A stretch of 64,000 bases of DNA, taken from positions 186,001 to 250,000 of the forward strand of contig NZ_JSEP01000008.1 of NCBI RefSeq assembly GCF_001624695.1, read 5' to 3'. The notes beneath the pieces were generated by a model that worked only from the letters and a program-made list of their open reading frames with translations, did not search any database and was not told the DNA's origin. The position numbers and the translations under genes were made by a program. The DNA comes from Labrenzia sp. OB1. Its GTDB lineage: Bacteria; Pseudomonadota; Alphaproteobacteria; Rhizobiales; Stappiaceae. The first letter of the stretch is position 1. The number at the start of each line of letters is the position of its first letter. Shown here in pieces: positions 8,993 through 17,583 of the stretch.

Positions 8993-9056
8993 TGAGACAT
9001 TCCTTGTAAAATCAACGGGCCCGTTCGAGCCAAATCTTGTCTTCGTTAGCCGGGCA

Positions 9057-10529
9057 CTACCCGACGGATCCTTCCAGGCTGATCGAGATCAGCTTCTGAG
9101 CTTCGACGGCGAATTCCATCGGCAACTGCTGGATAACGTCCTTGACGAAACCGTTGACGATCAGCGCCACGGCTTCTTCCTCGGTCAGTCCACGCTGCAG
9201 GCAGTAGAACATCTGGTCGTCCGATATCTTCGAGGTGGTCGCCTCGTGTTCGAACTGGGCAGATGCGTTCTTGCTCTCGATGTAAGGCACCGTATGGGCG
9301 CCGCAATCCTGCCCGATCAGCAGAGAGTCGCACTGGGTGAAGTTACGCGCGTTCGACGCCTTGCGGTGTGCCGAAACCAGACCGCGATAGGTGTTCTGCG
9401 ATTTTCCGGCGGATATGCCCTTGGAAATGATCCGGCTGGAGGAGTTCTTGCCGAGGTGGATCATCTTCGTGCCGCTGTCGATCTGCTGATAGCCGTTGGC
9501 CACCGCGATCGAATAGAATTCGCCACGGGAATTCTCGCCGCGCAAGATGCAGGACGGGTATTTCCAGGTGATCGCAGAACCGGTTTCCACCTGGGTCCAG
9601 GAGATCTTGGAATTCTTGCCGCGGCAGTCGCCCCGCTTGGTGACGAAGTTGTAGATGCCGCCCTTGCCTTCCTTGTCGCCCGGGAACCAGTTCTGGACGG
9701 TGGAATACTTGATTTCGGCATCGTCGAGGGCGACAAGTTCGACCACTGCGGCGTGGAGCTGATTTTCATCGCGCTGCGGTGCCGTGCAGCCTTCCAGGTA
9801 GGACACGTATGCGCCCTTTTCCGCGATGATCAGCGTACGTTCGAACTGGCCGGTATTCTGTTCATTGATGCGGAAGTAGGTCGACAATTCCATCGGGCAG
9901 CGCACTCCCTCGGGAACATAGACGAACGAACCGTCGGAGAAGACGGCCGAGTTCAGGGTCGCATAATAGTTGTCCGTGACCGGAACAACCGAGCCCAGAT
10001 ATTTCTTCACCAGGTCCGGATACTCGCGCAAGGCCTCGGAGATGGAACAGAAAATGACGCCTGCCTTCTTGAGTTCTTCCTTGAAGGTGGTCACCACGGA
10101 CACGGAATCGAACACCGCATCGACCGCGACGCGGTTCTTCGGCTCCACACCCGCGAGGATTTCCTGCTCGCGAAGCGGAATACCGAGTTTCTCATAAGTC
10201 GCCAGAAGCTCCGGATCGACCTCATCGAGGCTTTTCGGGCCTTCGACGGACTTCGGTGACGCCCAGTAGTAAAGCGCGTCAAAATCGATTTTCGGATAGG
10301 AAACGCGGGCCCAGTCCGGCTCTTCCATCTGCTTGAAACGGCGCAGAGCATCCAGACGCCACTCGGTCATCCATTCCGGTTCGTTCTTCTTGGCTGACAG
10401 AAAACGGACGGTCTCTTCGGAGAGCCCCTTGGCGCCTCGTTCGGAATCGATATCCGTGACGAAGCCGTATTTATACTGGTCGACATCGATGGCTTTAACC
10501 CTGTCGATGGTTTCCTGTACAGCTGGCAT
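9057..10529 (-). CDS. sufB: Fe-S assembly scaffold protein SufB
   Basis: The main scaffold subunit of SufBC2D. Characteristic segments include [12 protein letters not shown] near the N-terminus, [40 protein letters not shown] with the conserved Glu and Cys, [16 protein letters not shown], and [21 protein letters not shown] near the end. Length is 490 residues, the family norm. A clear GGAGG ribosome site precedes the ATG at 10529 by six bases. It lies 111 bases after the class I desulfurase gene and is the second gene of the operon. Confidence 0.97.
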   Translation of the reverse strand: MPAVQETIDRVKAIDVDQYKYGFVTDIDSERGAKGLSEETVRFLSAKKNEPEWMTEWRLDALRRFKQMEEPDWARVSYPKIDFDALYYWASPKSVEGPKSLDEVDPELLATYEKLGIPLREQEILAGVEPKNRVAVDAVFDSVSVVTTFKEELKKAGVIFCSISEALREYPDLVKKYLGSVVPVTDNYYATLNSAVFSDGSFVYVPEGVRCPMELSTYFRINEQNTGQFERTLIIAEKGAYVSYLEGCTAPQRDENQLHAAVVELVALDDAEIKYSTVQNWFPGDKEGKGGIYNFVTKRGDCRGKNSKISWTQVETGSAITWKYPSCILRGENSRGEFYSIAVANGYQQIDSGTKMIHLGKNSSSRIISKGISAGKSQNTYRGLVSAHRKASNARNFTQCDSLLIGQDCGAHTVPYIESKNASAQFEHEATTSKISDDQMFYCLQRGLTEEEAVALIVNGFVKDVIQQLPMEFAVEAQKLISISLEGSVG

Positions 10530-10640
10530 ACCTTGCCTCCATTCAGCGGGCGCCTTGCCCGCAACTCAAACATTCACGCAGATGTCGTGACATTCATCTG
10601 CTGTTCTTCCACCGGCGGGACCACCGCCGAATTTCGTTTT

Positions 10641-11810
10641 TCAGGCCGCCCTGTGGAGCGCCTGCGGATTGAGCCGCTCGACAATGCGCGGCCAGAGATC
10701 CAGTACCCTGTCGATCTCGGCCCCTGACGTGTTCCACCCCATGCTTAGGCGAAGCGCACAGCGAGCAAGGTCTTCCTCGATCCCCATTGCCGTCAGAACA
10801 TGCGACACGGACACTTTTCCCGAAGAACATGCGGACCCTGACGAAAGGGATACGTTGTCGAGATCGAAAGAGATCAGCGCAGTTTCCGCCGGAACACCGG
10901 ATACAGCGAAACAGCTTGTATTTTCCAGGCGATCCGCAGCTTCGCCGAAGATGACCGTTGCCGGACAAACACTTCGCAATCCGGTCTCGAGCCTGGCTTT
11001 CATCTCTGCGAGATGGCGTGTGTGTGACAGTTCGTCAAGAGCGGCCTCCGCCGCGGCGCCAAATCCGGCGATGGCCGCGACATTTTCCGTACCGCCCCGC
11101 CGCCAGTTTTCCTGTCCGCCGCCGACCATGAGGGCAGACGGGACCCGCGCAGTCGACCTGACCACAACAGCTCCGATGCCCTGGGGCCCGCCGAATTTGT
11201 GGGCCGACAAGGAGATGGCGTCCGCCTTCCAGGCCGCCATATCGATCTTCATCCTGCCTGCGGCCTGAACCGCATCGACATGAAAGAAATGGCCGTACTT
11301 CTCGGCAAGCGCCCCAATTTCCGCAAGCGGCTGAAGTACGCCGGTCTCGTTGTTGGCGGCCATGACCGAGATCAGCCCGGGATTTGCATCCTTCACGGCG
11401 TCTTCCAGTGCCTCGAGCTGAAGGCGGCCGTCCGCAGCGACGGGAACCACGACGTGGTCGGCAGTCGGGAACCGTCCTCCGGTCATAACCGAAGGATGTT
11501 CGACGGCACTGAGAAAAAGCTTGTCGAGATAAACAGGCGCGCCCCTGTCCTGCCAAACGGGAGACAATACGGTCATGTTCGCTTCTGTGCCGCCCGAAAC
11601 AAATGTGACCGCCCTGCTGCCGGCGCCGCACAGACGTGCGACCTTCTCTCTCGCGGCTTCGATTCTGCCCCGTGCCTTGCGGCCGTCGCCATGCACGGAA
11701 GAGGCATTTCCGGGGTCACCAAGCGCCTCAATCATCATGTCACGCGCAGCGGTTCGCAGGGGTGCGCCCGCGTTGTAGTCGAGGTAGATCGGATCGAAAC
11801 GGCGCTGCAT
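10641..11810 (-). CDS. class I (NifS/IscS-like) cysteine desulfurase heading the suf operon
   Basis: A PLP-dependent desulfurase of the NifS/IscS branch. The PLP lysine is Lys205 in LSAHKFGGPQG and the catalytic cysteine is Cys328 in SSGSACSSGK, on the long mobile loop of class I enzymes. The start YLDYNAGAPL and the HVDAVQAAGR motif also fit. This enzyme at the head of suf, in addition to SufS, matches the gene called sufS2 in the Agrobacterium suf operon; its sequence class is nevertheless IscS/NifS. No iscR/rirA-like regulator gene lies next to it. The ATG at 11810 follows an AAAAGGTG ribosome site. The divergent 298-base region upstream carries an Irr-like palindrome. Confidence 0.94.
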   Translation of the reverse strand: MQRRFDPIYLDYNAGAPLRTAARDMMIEALGDPGNASSVHGDGRKARGRIEAAREKVARLCGAGSRAVTFVSGGTEANMTVLSPVWQDRGAPVYLDKLFLSAVEHPSVMTGGRFPTADHVVVPVAADGRLQLEALEDAVKDANPGLISVMAANNETGVLQPLAEIGALAEKYGHFFHVDAVQAAGRMKIDMAAWKADAISLSAHKFGGPQGIGAVVVRSTARVPSALMVGGGQENWRRGGTENVAAIAGFGAAAEAALDELSHTRHLAEMKARLETGLRSVCPATVIFGEAADRLENTSCFAVSGVPAETALISFDLDNVSLSSGSACSSGKVSVSHVLTAMGIEEDLARCALRLSMGWNTSGAEIDRVLDLWPRIVERLNPQALHRAA

Positions 11811-11969
11811 GACACCTTTTAAGCCTGGAACGGTGCTAGGTTAGGGTCAAAAATTCGCTTATACATCAGACACATGTTCGAAAAACTTGAAATTTTTCGC
11901 TGTGATGACGATAACAGCCCCCAACCGGTCGAACCGAGTGTCGTCTGCAACTGAGTTGGCGGCGCGAAC

Positions 11970-11986
11970 TTTCGAATAATTCTAAA
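11970..11986 (-). promoter_or_regulatory. ICE-like (Irr) operator upstream of the suf operon
   Basis: The 17-base palindrome TTTCGAATAATTCTAAA matches the rhizobial iron control element TTTAGAA-N3-TTCTAAA at 13 of 14 arm positions. It lies 160 bases upstream of the first suf gene and 123 bases upstream of the divergent hydrolase gene. A second perfect palindrome, TTCTAGAA at 11992-11999, follows directly. Irr control of suf is established in Rhizobium/Agrobacterium relatives; that this site serves suf rather than the hydrolase is inference. Confidence 0.6.
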
Positions 11987-12108
11987 CAAGGTTCTAGAAA
12001 CTCGGAACCAAAGAGTCAAGTTTAGTCTTACGGGAAATCACGTAACAAGACTCTGAAAATCCAGCGCCGGAAACCCGACGCGATAATTTGACAAGGACAT
12101 AACGCTTC

Positions 12109-12777
12109 ATGCCCGAAGTGATCTTCAACGGTCCCGCCGGCCGGCTCGAGGGCCGGTTCCATCCTGCTAAGAAACGCAACGCCCCTATCGCCCTGGTTCT
12201 GCACCTGCATCCCCAGTTCGGCGGCACGATGAACAACCAGATTGTTTATCAGATGTACTACATGTTCGCCCGGCGCGGGTTTGCCGTTTTGCGTTTCAAT
12301 TTCCGCGGTGTCGGCCGTTCCCAGGGAACTTTCGATCACGGTCAGGGCGAATTGTCAGATGCGGCTGCCGCTCTCGACTGGGTACAGACCGTTCACACGG
12401 ACGCGCGCGCCTGCTGGATCGCCGGATTTTCCTTCGGTGCCTGGATCGGCATGCAGCTGCTCATGCGCCGCCCGGAAGTGGAAGGCTTCATTTCGGTAGC
12501 CCCGCCGGCGAATCTGCATGATTTCTCCTTCCTGGCCCCCTGCCCGTCCTCCGGCCTGATCATCCACGGCGACAACGACAAGGTTGTGCCGCAGAAGGAT
12601 GTCCAGACACTGGTCGACAAGCTGAAGACGCAAAAGGGTATCGTGATCGATCACGAGACTATCCCCGGCGCAAACCACTTCTTTGAGAACGATCTGGATG
12701 ACCTGATGGAGCGTTGCGGAACCTATGTCGATGGGCGGCTCGGCTTGACCCCGGCGGATTACCTGAACATCGACTGA
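12109..12777 (+). CDS. alpha/beta hydrolase (COG2945-type)
   Basis: A small cytoplasmic alpha/beta hydrolase. The nucleophile is Ser108 in AGFSFGAW. The acid is probably the Asp in IIHGDNDKVVP near residue 157, and the base is the His in GANHFFEN. The N-terminal HLHPQFGGTMNNQ and LRFNFRGVGRSQG are typical of this subfamily, whose substrate is not firmly known. Length is 222 residues and there is no signal peptide. It is divergent from suf and shares its upstream region, so iron control cannot be excluded. A hairpin terminator follows at 12793-12815. Confidence 0.88.
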   Translation: MPEVIFNGPAGRLEGRFHPAKKRNAPIALVLHLHPQFGGTMNNQIVYQMYYMFARRGFAVLRFNFRGVGRSQGTFDHGQGELSDAAAALDWVQTVHTDARACWIAGFSFGAWIGMQLLMRRPEVEGFISVAPPANLHDFSFLAPCPSSGLIIHGDNDKVVPQKDVQTLVDKLKTQKGIVIDHETIPGANHFFENDLDDLMERCGTYVDGRLGLTPADYLNID

Positions 12778-12792
12778 TTTCCCAAGACCGCC

Positions 12793-12815
12793 AAGCCCGC
12801 TGTTTCAGCGGGCTT
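12793..12815 (+). terminator. hairpin terminator after the hydrolase gene
   Basis: AAGCCCGC at 12793-12800 pairs exactly with GCGGGCTT at 12808-12815 around a 7-base loop, 15 bases after the hydrolase stop. No long T-run follows, so termination may be partial. Confidence 0.6.
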
Positions 12816-13136
12816 CAGACCGAAAATATGCGTTTGGTTCGTCTTCCCGGGCGCAGCGAAGCGGAGACCCGGGGCGCACTCGCAGTGCCGCTTGCTGAAG
12901 TAACTTCGATTGTTCATCGGCGGTCGCTACCTGCTTCGGGCCTGCGCGCCGTATTGTCTGTCCCGGGGGCTGTGTGTGAAGCGGCCCTGGAGACCCCCAG
13001 CAGAGCCTCTGCGAACGAGTAGGCCCCGGCTCAGCACTGCGCTTGGCGGGGTGACAGCCGAGGACGGCACTCAGCGTTTCAGTTCACTCAACAGAGTTGA
13101 TGACGACCGAGAGAGATGGACTTTATCAAAAGTCTG
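12816..13136. repeat. gene-free region with REP-like GC-rich palindromes
   Basis: No gene is seen between the hydrolase and DUF2155 genes. The stretch holds several palindromic GC-rich units: CCCGGG at 12846-12851 with CCCGGG at 12868-12873 enclosing CGCAGCGAAGCGGAGA; a CCGGGGGCTG...CAGC unit near 12962-13003; and CCCCG at 13024-13028 with CGGGG at 13047-13051 followed by GTGACAG. Such units resemble the extragenic palindromes scattered through rhizobial genomes. Two hairpin terminators flank it, so a small RNA cannot be ruled out, but no known RNA family was recognised. Confidence 0.45.
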
Positions 13137-13137
13137 A

Positions 13138-13161
13138 GCCCGCTTTTTAGGCGGGCTTTTT
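13138..13161 (+). terminator. Rho-independent terminator (roughly bidirectional)
   Basis: GCCCGC at 13138-13143 pairs with GCGGGC at 13151-13156 around a T-rich loop and is followed by TTTTT on the plus strand. It lies 76 bases downstream of the minus-strand DUF2155 gene and may also end that transcript. Confidence 0.7.
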
Positions 13162-13236
13162 CTGGTCCTAGAAATGGTGGCAGGCTCGGAACTTTCCATC
13201 CTTAAATGAATGCAGAAACCGTTCAGATCTGCCGCT

Positions 13237-13764
13237 CTAACCCTGGAAGGGCTTCGCTCTGGGTATCCCGGGCCCGCTGTTGATCCCGTCGTCCGGACCA
13301 GCCAGTGGATCTTCCCCTTCCGCGACAACACCCTTGATCGGCGGACCACTGTAGTCTTCCGGCGGCGGTACGGTTGAGGCGAGTTTGCAGTTGGTCAGCC
13401 AGATGTCGTAGACGGGATGTTCCACCGCATGAAGCCCCGGGCTCGCAGCATACATCCAGCCGGAAAAGATGCGCCGGACTTCATTGTTAAGCGTGATTTC
13501 GTCTACCTGAACAAAGCCGGTCGTCAGTGGAGATTCGGTTTGGGGACGCGTGTGGCAGACCCGCGGCGTCACCTGCAGAGCACCGAACTGGACCGTTTCA
13601 CCGATATAGACATCAAAGGAAATGATGCGGCCGGTGATCTTGTCGAGACCGGAAAAGACGGCAACGGGATTTTCGATTTTTTCCGCATATGCGGTCGCGG
13701 TCACCGTCATCACGGCAGCCGCCGCGAAACCCAGCCTCTTCAGAATGCGCATTGCCGCTTTCAT
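13237..13764 (-). CDS. DUF2155 domain-containing exported protein
   Basis: A secreted or periplasmic protein. Residues 1-28 form a signal peptide: basic MKAAMRILKR, an Ala/Val-rich core, then AYAEK with likely cleavage after AYA. The mature part has the DUF2155 core (LDKITGRIISFDVYIGETVQFGALQV) with two cysteines, VCHTRP and TNCKL, that could form a disulfide, and a FSGWMYAASPGLHAVEHPVYDIWL segment. The C-terminal 40 residues are Pro/Gly/Asp-rich. The function of the family is unknown; in alphaproteobacteria it is often encoded near valS or NADH-related genes. The ATG at 13764 gives a proper signal peptide. It lies about 130 bases behind valS on the same strand. Confidence 0.9.
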   Translation of the reverse strand: MKAAMRILKRLGFAAAAVMTVTATAYAEKIENPVAVFSGLDKITGRIISFDVYIGETVQFGALQVTPRVCHTRPQTESPLTTGFVQVDEITLNNEVRRIFSGWMYAASPGLHAVEHPVYDIWLTNCKLASTVPPPEDYSGPPIKGVVAEGEDPLAGPDDGINSGPGIPRAKPFQG

Positions 13765-13893
13765 TGTCTCACACAAGTCAGCCATCAACCTCATACAGAT
13801 TCGATGCCGCCAGAGCACATCGAAGTTCCCGCTAGCACCGAAATGCGGCCCGGAAAAGACAAGTTCTCATTTCCCGGACCGCCTGGTTCTCGT

Positions 13894-16824
13894 TCAGCCG
13901 ATTTCGGCGAGCCGCTTCTGGGCGATCCGGACCTTGTCCAGTTTTTCGCCTGCCTCGGCCGCCTTTTCGCGCTCGCCCTCGACAACCTCGTCCGGAGCCT
14001 TTTCGACGAACTTGGGGTTGGAGAGCTTTTTCTCGATCCTGGAGATCTCGGACTCCAGCTTACCGGCTTCCTTGTCGAGACGCGCCTTTTCCGCACCGAG
14101 GTCGATCACGCCGGCCAGGGGCAGGCATACCGTCGCCTCGCCGACGATCAGCTGTGCCGAACCGGCCGGGGCGGCGTCCGCAAGGTCAACGGTTTCGGCG
14201 CGCGCAAGGCGCAGGATGGCCGACTTGTGCGTATCCAGGCGGGCCCGGGTCTGGTCGTTCGCTCCGACGACAACGACGGACACCTTGGCGCCGGCCGGAA
14301 CGTTCATCTCGGCGCGGACAGACCTGATCTCGGAAATCAGGGAGACCAGCCAGTTGATCTCGGCGGCGGCCACTTCGTCGGAAATCCGCGCTTCCGGCCA
14401 GGAACTGAGCATCAGCAATTTGCCGGCACCGGAACCGCCCTCGCCGAGCCGTTCCCAGAGTTCTTCCGTCAGGAACGGCATGAACGGGTGCAGGACCTTG
14501 AGGATTTCGTCCATGGCCCAGGCAGCCGTCGCCCTGGTTTCCGCCTTCGCGGCCTCGTCCTCTCCGTTGAAGACCGGCTTGGCGAGTTCCAGGAACCAGT
14601 CGCAGAATGTGTTCCAGGTGAACCGGTAGACGGCGCCGGCCGCGTCGTTGAAGCGGTAGTCCGAAAGCGCAGCGGTCACCTCGGAGATGCATCTCCCGGT
14701 TTCCGTGGCGATCCAGCGGTTCAGCGTGTGCGCCGTCGTGGCGGGATCGAAGCCTTCCACACGGGCGCAGCCGTTCATTTCGGCGAAGCGGGCCGCATTC
14801 CAGAGCTTGGTGGCGAAGCGCTGGCCGCCTTCGGCCGCCTGATCGGACATCCGCAACGTCCGGCGCGACTGGACCTCCTGGCTGGCAAGCGCAAACCGGG
14901 TTGCATCGGCGCCGTAGCTGTCGATCAGGTCGAGCGGGTCGAGAACGTTGCCGAGAGATTTCGACATCTTCTTCCCGTTCTTGTCGACCACGATCGAGTT
15001 GATGTAGACGGTGTGGAACGGCACCTCGTGCATGAAGTGGATGCCCTGCATCATCATGCGGGCAACCCAGAAGAAGATGATGTCGAATCCCGTGATCAGG
15101 ACATCGGTCTTGTAATAGCGCTCCAGCTCCGGCGTCTTGTTCGGCCAGCCGAGGGTTGAAAACGGCCAGAGCGCGGACGAAAACCAGGTGTCCAGGACAT
15201 CCTCGTCCCTGGTCAGGGCCTTGCCTCCGGCCTTCGCAATCGCCTCTTCCTCGGTCTGCGCGCAATATTCGTTGCCGTCTTCGTCATACCAGACCGGGAT
15301 CTGGTGCCCCCACCAGAGCTGGCGCGAGATGCACCAGGGCTGGATGTCGTTCAGCCAGTTGTAATAGGTCTTGTCCCAGTTGCCCGGTACGAATTTGGTG
15401 TCGCCGTCCTGAACCGCCTTCAGGGCCGGTGCAGCGAGCGTCTTGGCATCGACGAACCACTGGTCGGTCAGCATGGGTTCGATGACAACCTTCGAACGGT
15501 CGCCATAGGGCTGCATGATCTTCTTGGATTCGACCAGCGGCAGCTCGGACGGGGCCTCGGCATCGTCCTCGAGCGGCCGGACGATCGCCCGGCCAAGGGG
15601 ATGCCATTCCGGCGCCTGCCCCTTCATCCAGGCCACCTCCGGATGGTCGGCCGGGACCATGACCGCGAGACCTTCGGCGGTGATCTGCTCGATGACGCGC
15701 TTGCGTGCCTCATAGCGGTCCAGGCCGCGCAGGTCGTCCGGCACGATGTTGATGAGGTCGATCTCGTTGATCGTCATCTCGGCGCCGTCAAGGATCGTCT
15801 GCGCCTTGCCGGCTTCCTCCTCATAGGGCGCACCGTCCGCGCGCAACGCTCCCGTCGTATCCATCAGACGATACATCGGAATCTTGTTACGCTGCGCGAC
15901 GCCATAATCGTTGAAGTCATGCGCACCGGTAATCTTGACCGCGCCGGAACCGAATTCCGGATCGGGATATTCATCGGTGATGATCGGGATCAGGCGCCGC
16001 TGGGCCTTCGGGCCGACCGGGATCTCGCACAGCTTGCCGATGATCGACCGGTAGCGCTCGTCACCCGGATGAACGGCGACCGCGCCATCGCCGAGCATGG
16101 TCTCCGGGCGTGTCGTGGCGATGGAGATATAGTCGCGGGTCTCGCGCAGGATGACGTTTCCGTCCTCGTCCTTCTCGACATATTCGTAGGTTTCGCCGCC
16201 GGCCAGCGGATACTTGAAGTGCCACATGTGACCGTCGGTCTCGATATTCTCGACTTCCAGGTCCGAAATCGCGGTCTCGAACTTCGGGTCCCAGTTCACG
16301 AGTCGCTTGGACTTGTAGATCAGGCCTTCATTGTAGAGATCGACGAAAACCTTCAGGACCGCAGCCGAAAGGTTTGGCGACATGGTGAACTCGGTCCGGC
16401 TCCAGTCGCAGGAGGCCCCGAGACGCTTCAGCTGGCCGAGGATCGTCCCCTCGGATTTGCGCTTCTGCTCCCAGACCCGCTCGACGAAAGCCTCGCGTCC
16501 CATCTCGCGGCGTCCGGGCTGCTGGTTTTCCATCAGTTCGCGCTCGACGACCATTTGCGTCGCGATGCCCGCGTGATCGGTCCCCGGCTGCCACAGAACG
16601 TCAAAGCCCTGCATGCGCTTCCAGCGGATCAGGATGTCCTGAAGCGTGTTGTTGAGAGCGTGCCCCATGTGAAGCGAGCCGGTCACGTTCGGCGGCGGAA
16701 TTACGATGGTGAAGGCGGGTGCCCCCTCCTTTGCACCGGCCCCGGCCTTGAAGGCTTCGGCCTTTTCCCAGGTTTCGTAAATCCGCGGCTCAACGCTGGC
16801 CGCATCGTAGGTCTTATCCAGCAT
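13894..16824 (-). CDS. valS: valyl-tRNA synthetase
   Basis: Charges tRNA-Val with valine and edits mischarged threonine. It is a class I synthetase: the HIGH motif is HMGH at about residues 52-55 (PPPNVTGSLHMGH) and the KMSKS motif is present as GKKMSKSLGN. The editing insertion shows TTRPETMLGDGAVAVHP. The C-terminal 70 residues form the expected charged coiled coil (LDKEAGKLESEISRIEKKL). Length is about 976 residues, slightly longer than the E. coli enzyme. The ATG at 16824 is preferred; a GTG three codons upstream is possible. It is the first of the conserved set valS-popZ-tolC-pcm, here interrupted by DUF1284 on the other strand. Confidence 0.98.
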   Translation of the reverse strand: MLDKTYDAASVEPRIYETWEKAEAFKAGAGAKEGAPAFTIVIPPPNVTGSLHMGHALNNTLQDILIRWKRMQGFDVLWQPGTDHAGIATQMVVERELMENQQPGRREMGREAFVERVWEQKRKSEGTILGQLKRLGASCDWSRTEFTMSPNLSAAVLKVFVDLYNEGLIYKSKRLVNWDPKFETAISDLEVENIETDGHMWHFKYPLAGGETYEYVEKDEDGNVILRETRDYISIATTRPETMLGDGAVAVHPGDERYRSIIGKLCEIPVGPKAQRRLIPIITDEYPDPEFGSGAVKITGAHDFNDYGVAQRNKIPMYRLMDTTGALRADGAPYEEEAGKAQTILDGAEMTINEIDLINIVPDDLRGLDRYEARKRVIEQITAEGLAVMVPADHPEVAWMKGQAPEWHPLGRAIVRPLEDDAEAPSELPLVESKKIMQPYGDRSKVVIEPMLTDQWFVDAKTLAAPALKAVQDGDTKFVPGNWDKTYYNWLNDIQPWCISRQLWWGHQIPVWYDEDGNEYCAQTEEEAIAKAGGKALTRDEDVLDTWFSSALWPFSTLGWPNKTPELERYYKTDVLITGFDIIFFWVARMMMQGIHFMHEVPFHTVYINSIVVDKNGKKMSKSLGNVLDPLDLIDSYGADATRFALASQEVQSRRTLRMSDQAAEGGQRFATKLWNAARFAEMNGCARVEGFDPATTAHTLNRWIATETGRCISEVTAALSDYRFNDAAGAVYRFTWNTFCDWFLELAKPVFNGEDEAAKAETRATAAWAMDEILKVLHPFMPFLTEELWERLGEGGSGAGKLLMLSSWPEARISDEVAAAEINWLVSLISEIRSVRAEMNVPAGAKVSVVVVGANDQTRARLDTHKSAILRLARAETVDLADAAPAGSAQLIVGEATVCLPLAGVIDLGAEKARLDKEAGKLESEISRIEKKLSNPKFVEKAPDEVVEGEREKAAEAGEKLDKVRIAQKRLAEIG

Positions 16825-17072
16825 CAGGGTCACTCAATGGGAGGATGAATCTCGGTATTCGTGAGCCATCGTGTAAATCGGATGCGTCGGCGCAAGTCAA
16901 CCGGGTAAACCCGTGAAACCATCGGTGAAGCCTCACTGCACGCCGCGAAAGTGGCTGTTTGCATGTCCGGGCGGGTGTCCGGCATGGTCCGGCAAGGCTC
17001 AGTTCGCGTGAATTCCTGTCCCGAGGCAACTCCCGGCTTGGGTAGCGTTCAGTTTCCTGCAATAAGGTCCCC

Positions 17073-17498
17073 ATGAGTATCTCGCTGCGCCCGCATCACC
17101 TTCTCTGTCTGCTGACTTATCTCGGCAAAGGTTACACGGTGGATTTCGTGCGCAACTACGACCGGATCGTGGAGAGGCTGAACGCAGGGGAGCCGTTGCG
17201 TCTCGTCAGCGGTCCGGATGACATCTGCCAGCCGATGCTCAAGGAAGAGACCTGTCACTGCAACAATAGCAGCGTTGTGGAGCGAGACCGGCTTGCGGCA
17301 GCCGAGATCTCCGATGTTCTGGGTTGCGATCTTGAAACCGCCGGGAGCCTGTCGCTGAACAGGAAGCGGGTTCGCGATCTCAGGGAAGCCTTTCAGGCCG
17401 GGGCGATCCGCTCCGCCTGCGCCGGTTGCGAATGGCACCTGCTTTGCAGCGCTATTTCACGGGACGGCTTCAAGGACTGCCGGCTTGCAGCTCCCTGA
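17073..17498 (+). CDS. DUF1284 domain-containing cysteine-rich protein
   Basis: A 141-residue protein recognised by RPHHLLCLLTYLGKGYT at its start, the DUF1284 hallmark. It carries nine cysteines, including CHC near residue 62 and the cluster SACAGCEWHLLC close to the C-terminus, which looks like a metal or Fe-S site. There is no signal peptide or membrane segment. The family has no established function. It is divergent from valS across about 250 bases. The start at 17073 is fixed by the conserved N-terminus. Confidence 0.88.
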   Translation: MSISLRPHHLLCLLTYLGKGYTVDFVRNYDRIVERLNAGEPLRLVSGPDDICQPMLKEETCHCNNSSVVERDRLAAAEISDVLGCDLETAGSLSLNRKRVRDLREAFQAGAIRSACAGCEWHLLCSAISRDGFKDCRLAAP

Positions 17499-17583
17499 TC
17501 GAAAAATTCCACATCAGAACGCAAACGCCGAATGACTTCGGATTTTCTGAAAGTGCTGGAGATCCCTAACCAGCTGCCGAAAT

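Noticed and set aside
8868..10259. 463-codon plus-strand frame opposite sufB and sufC
   Set aside because: Long open frames are common opposite high-GC genes; it has no ribosome site and no family-like segments, while sufB and sufC are certain.
12816..13136. A tmRNA, 6S, SRP or RNase P RNA gene
   Set aside because: None of the conserved cores of these RNAs were seen; palindromic repeats explain the structure better.
13417..16848. Two plus-strand frames of more than 500 codons opposite valS
   Set aside because: They are Arg/Gly/His-rich antisense frames of valS without family features.
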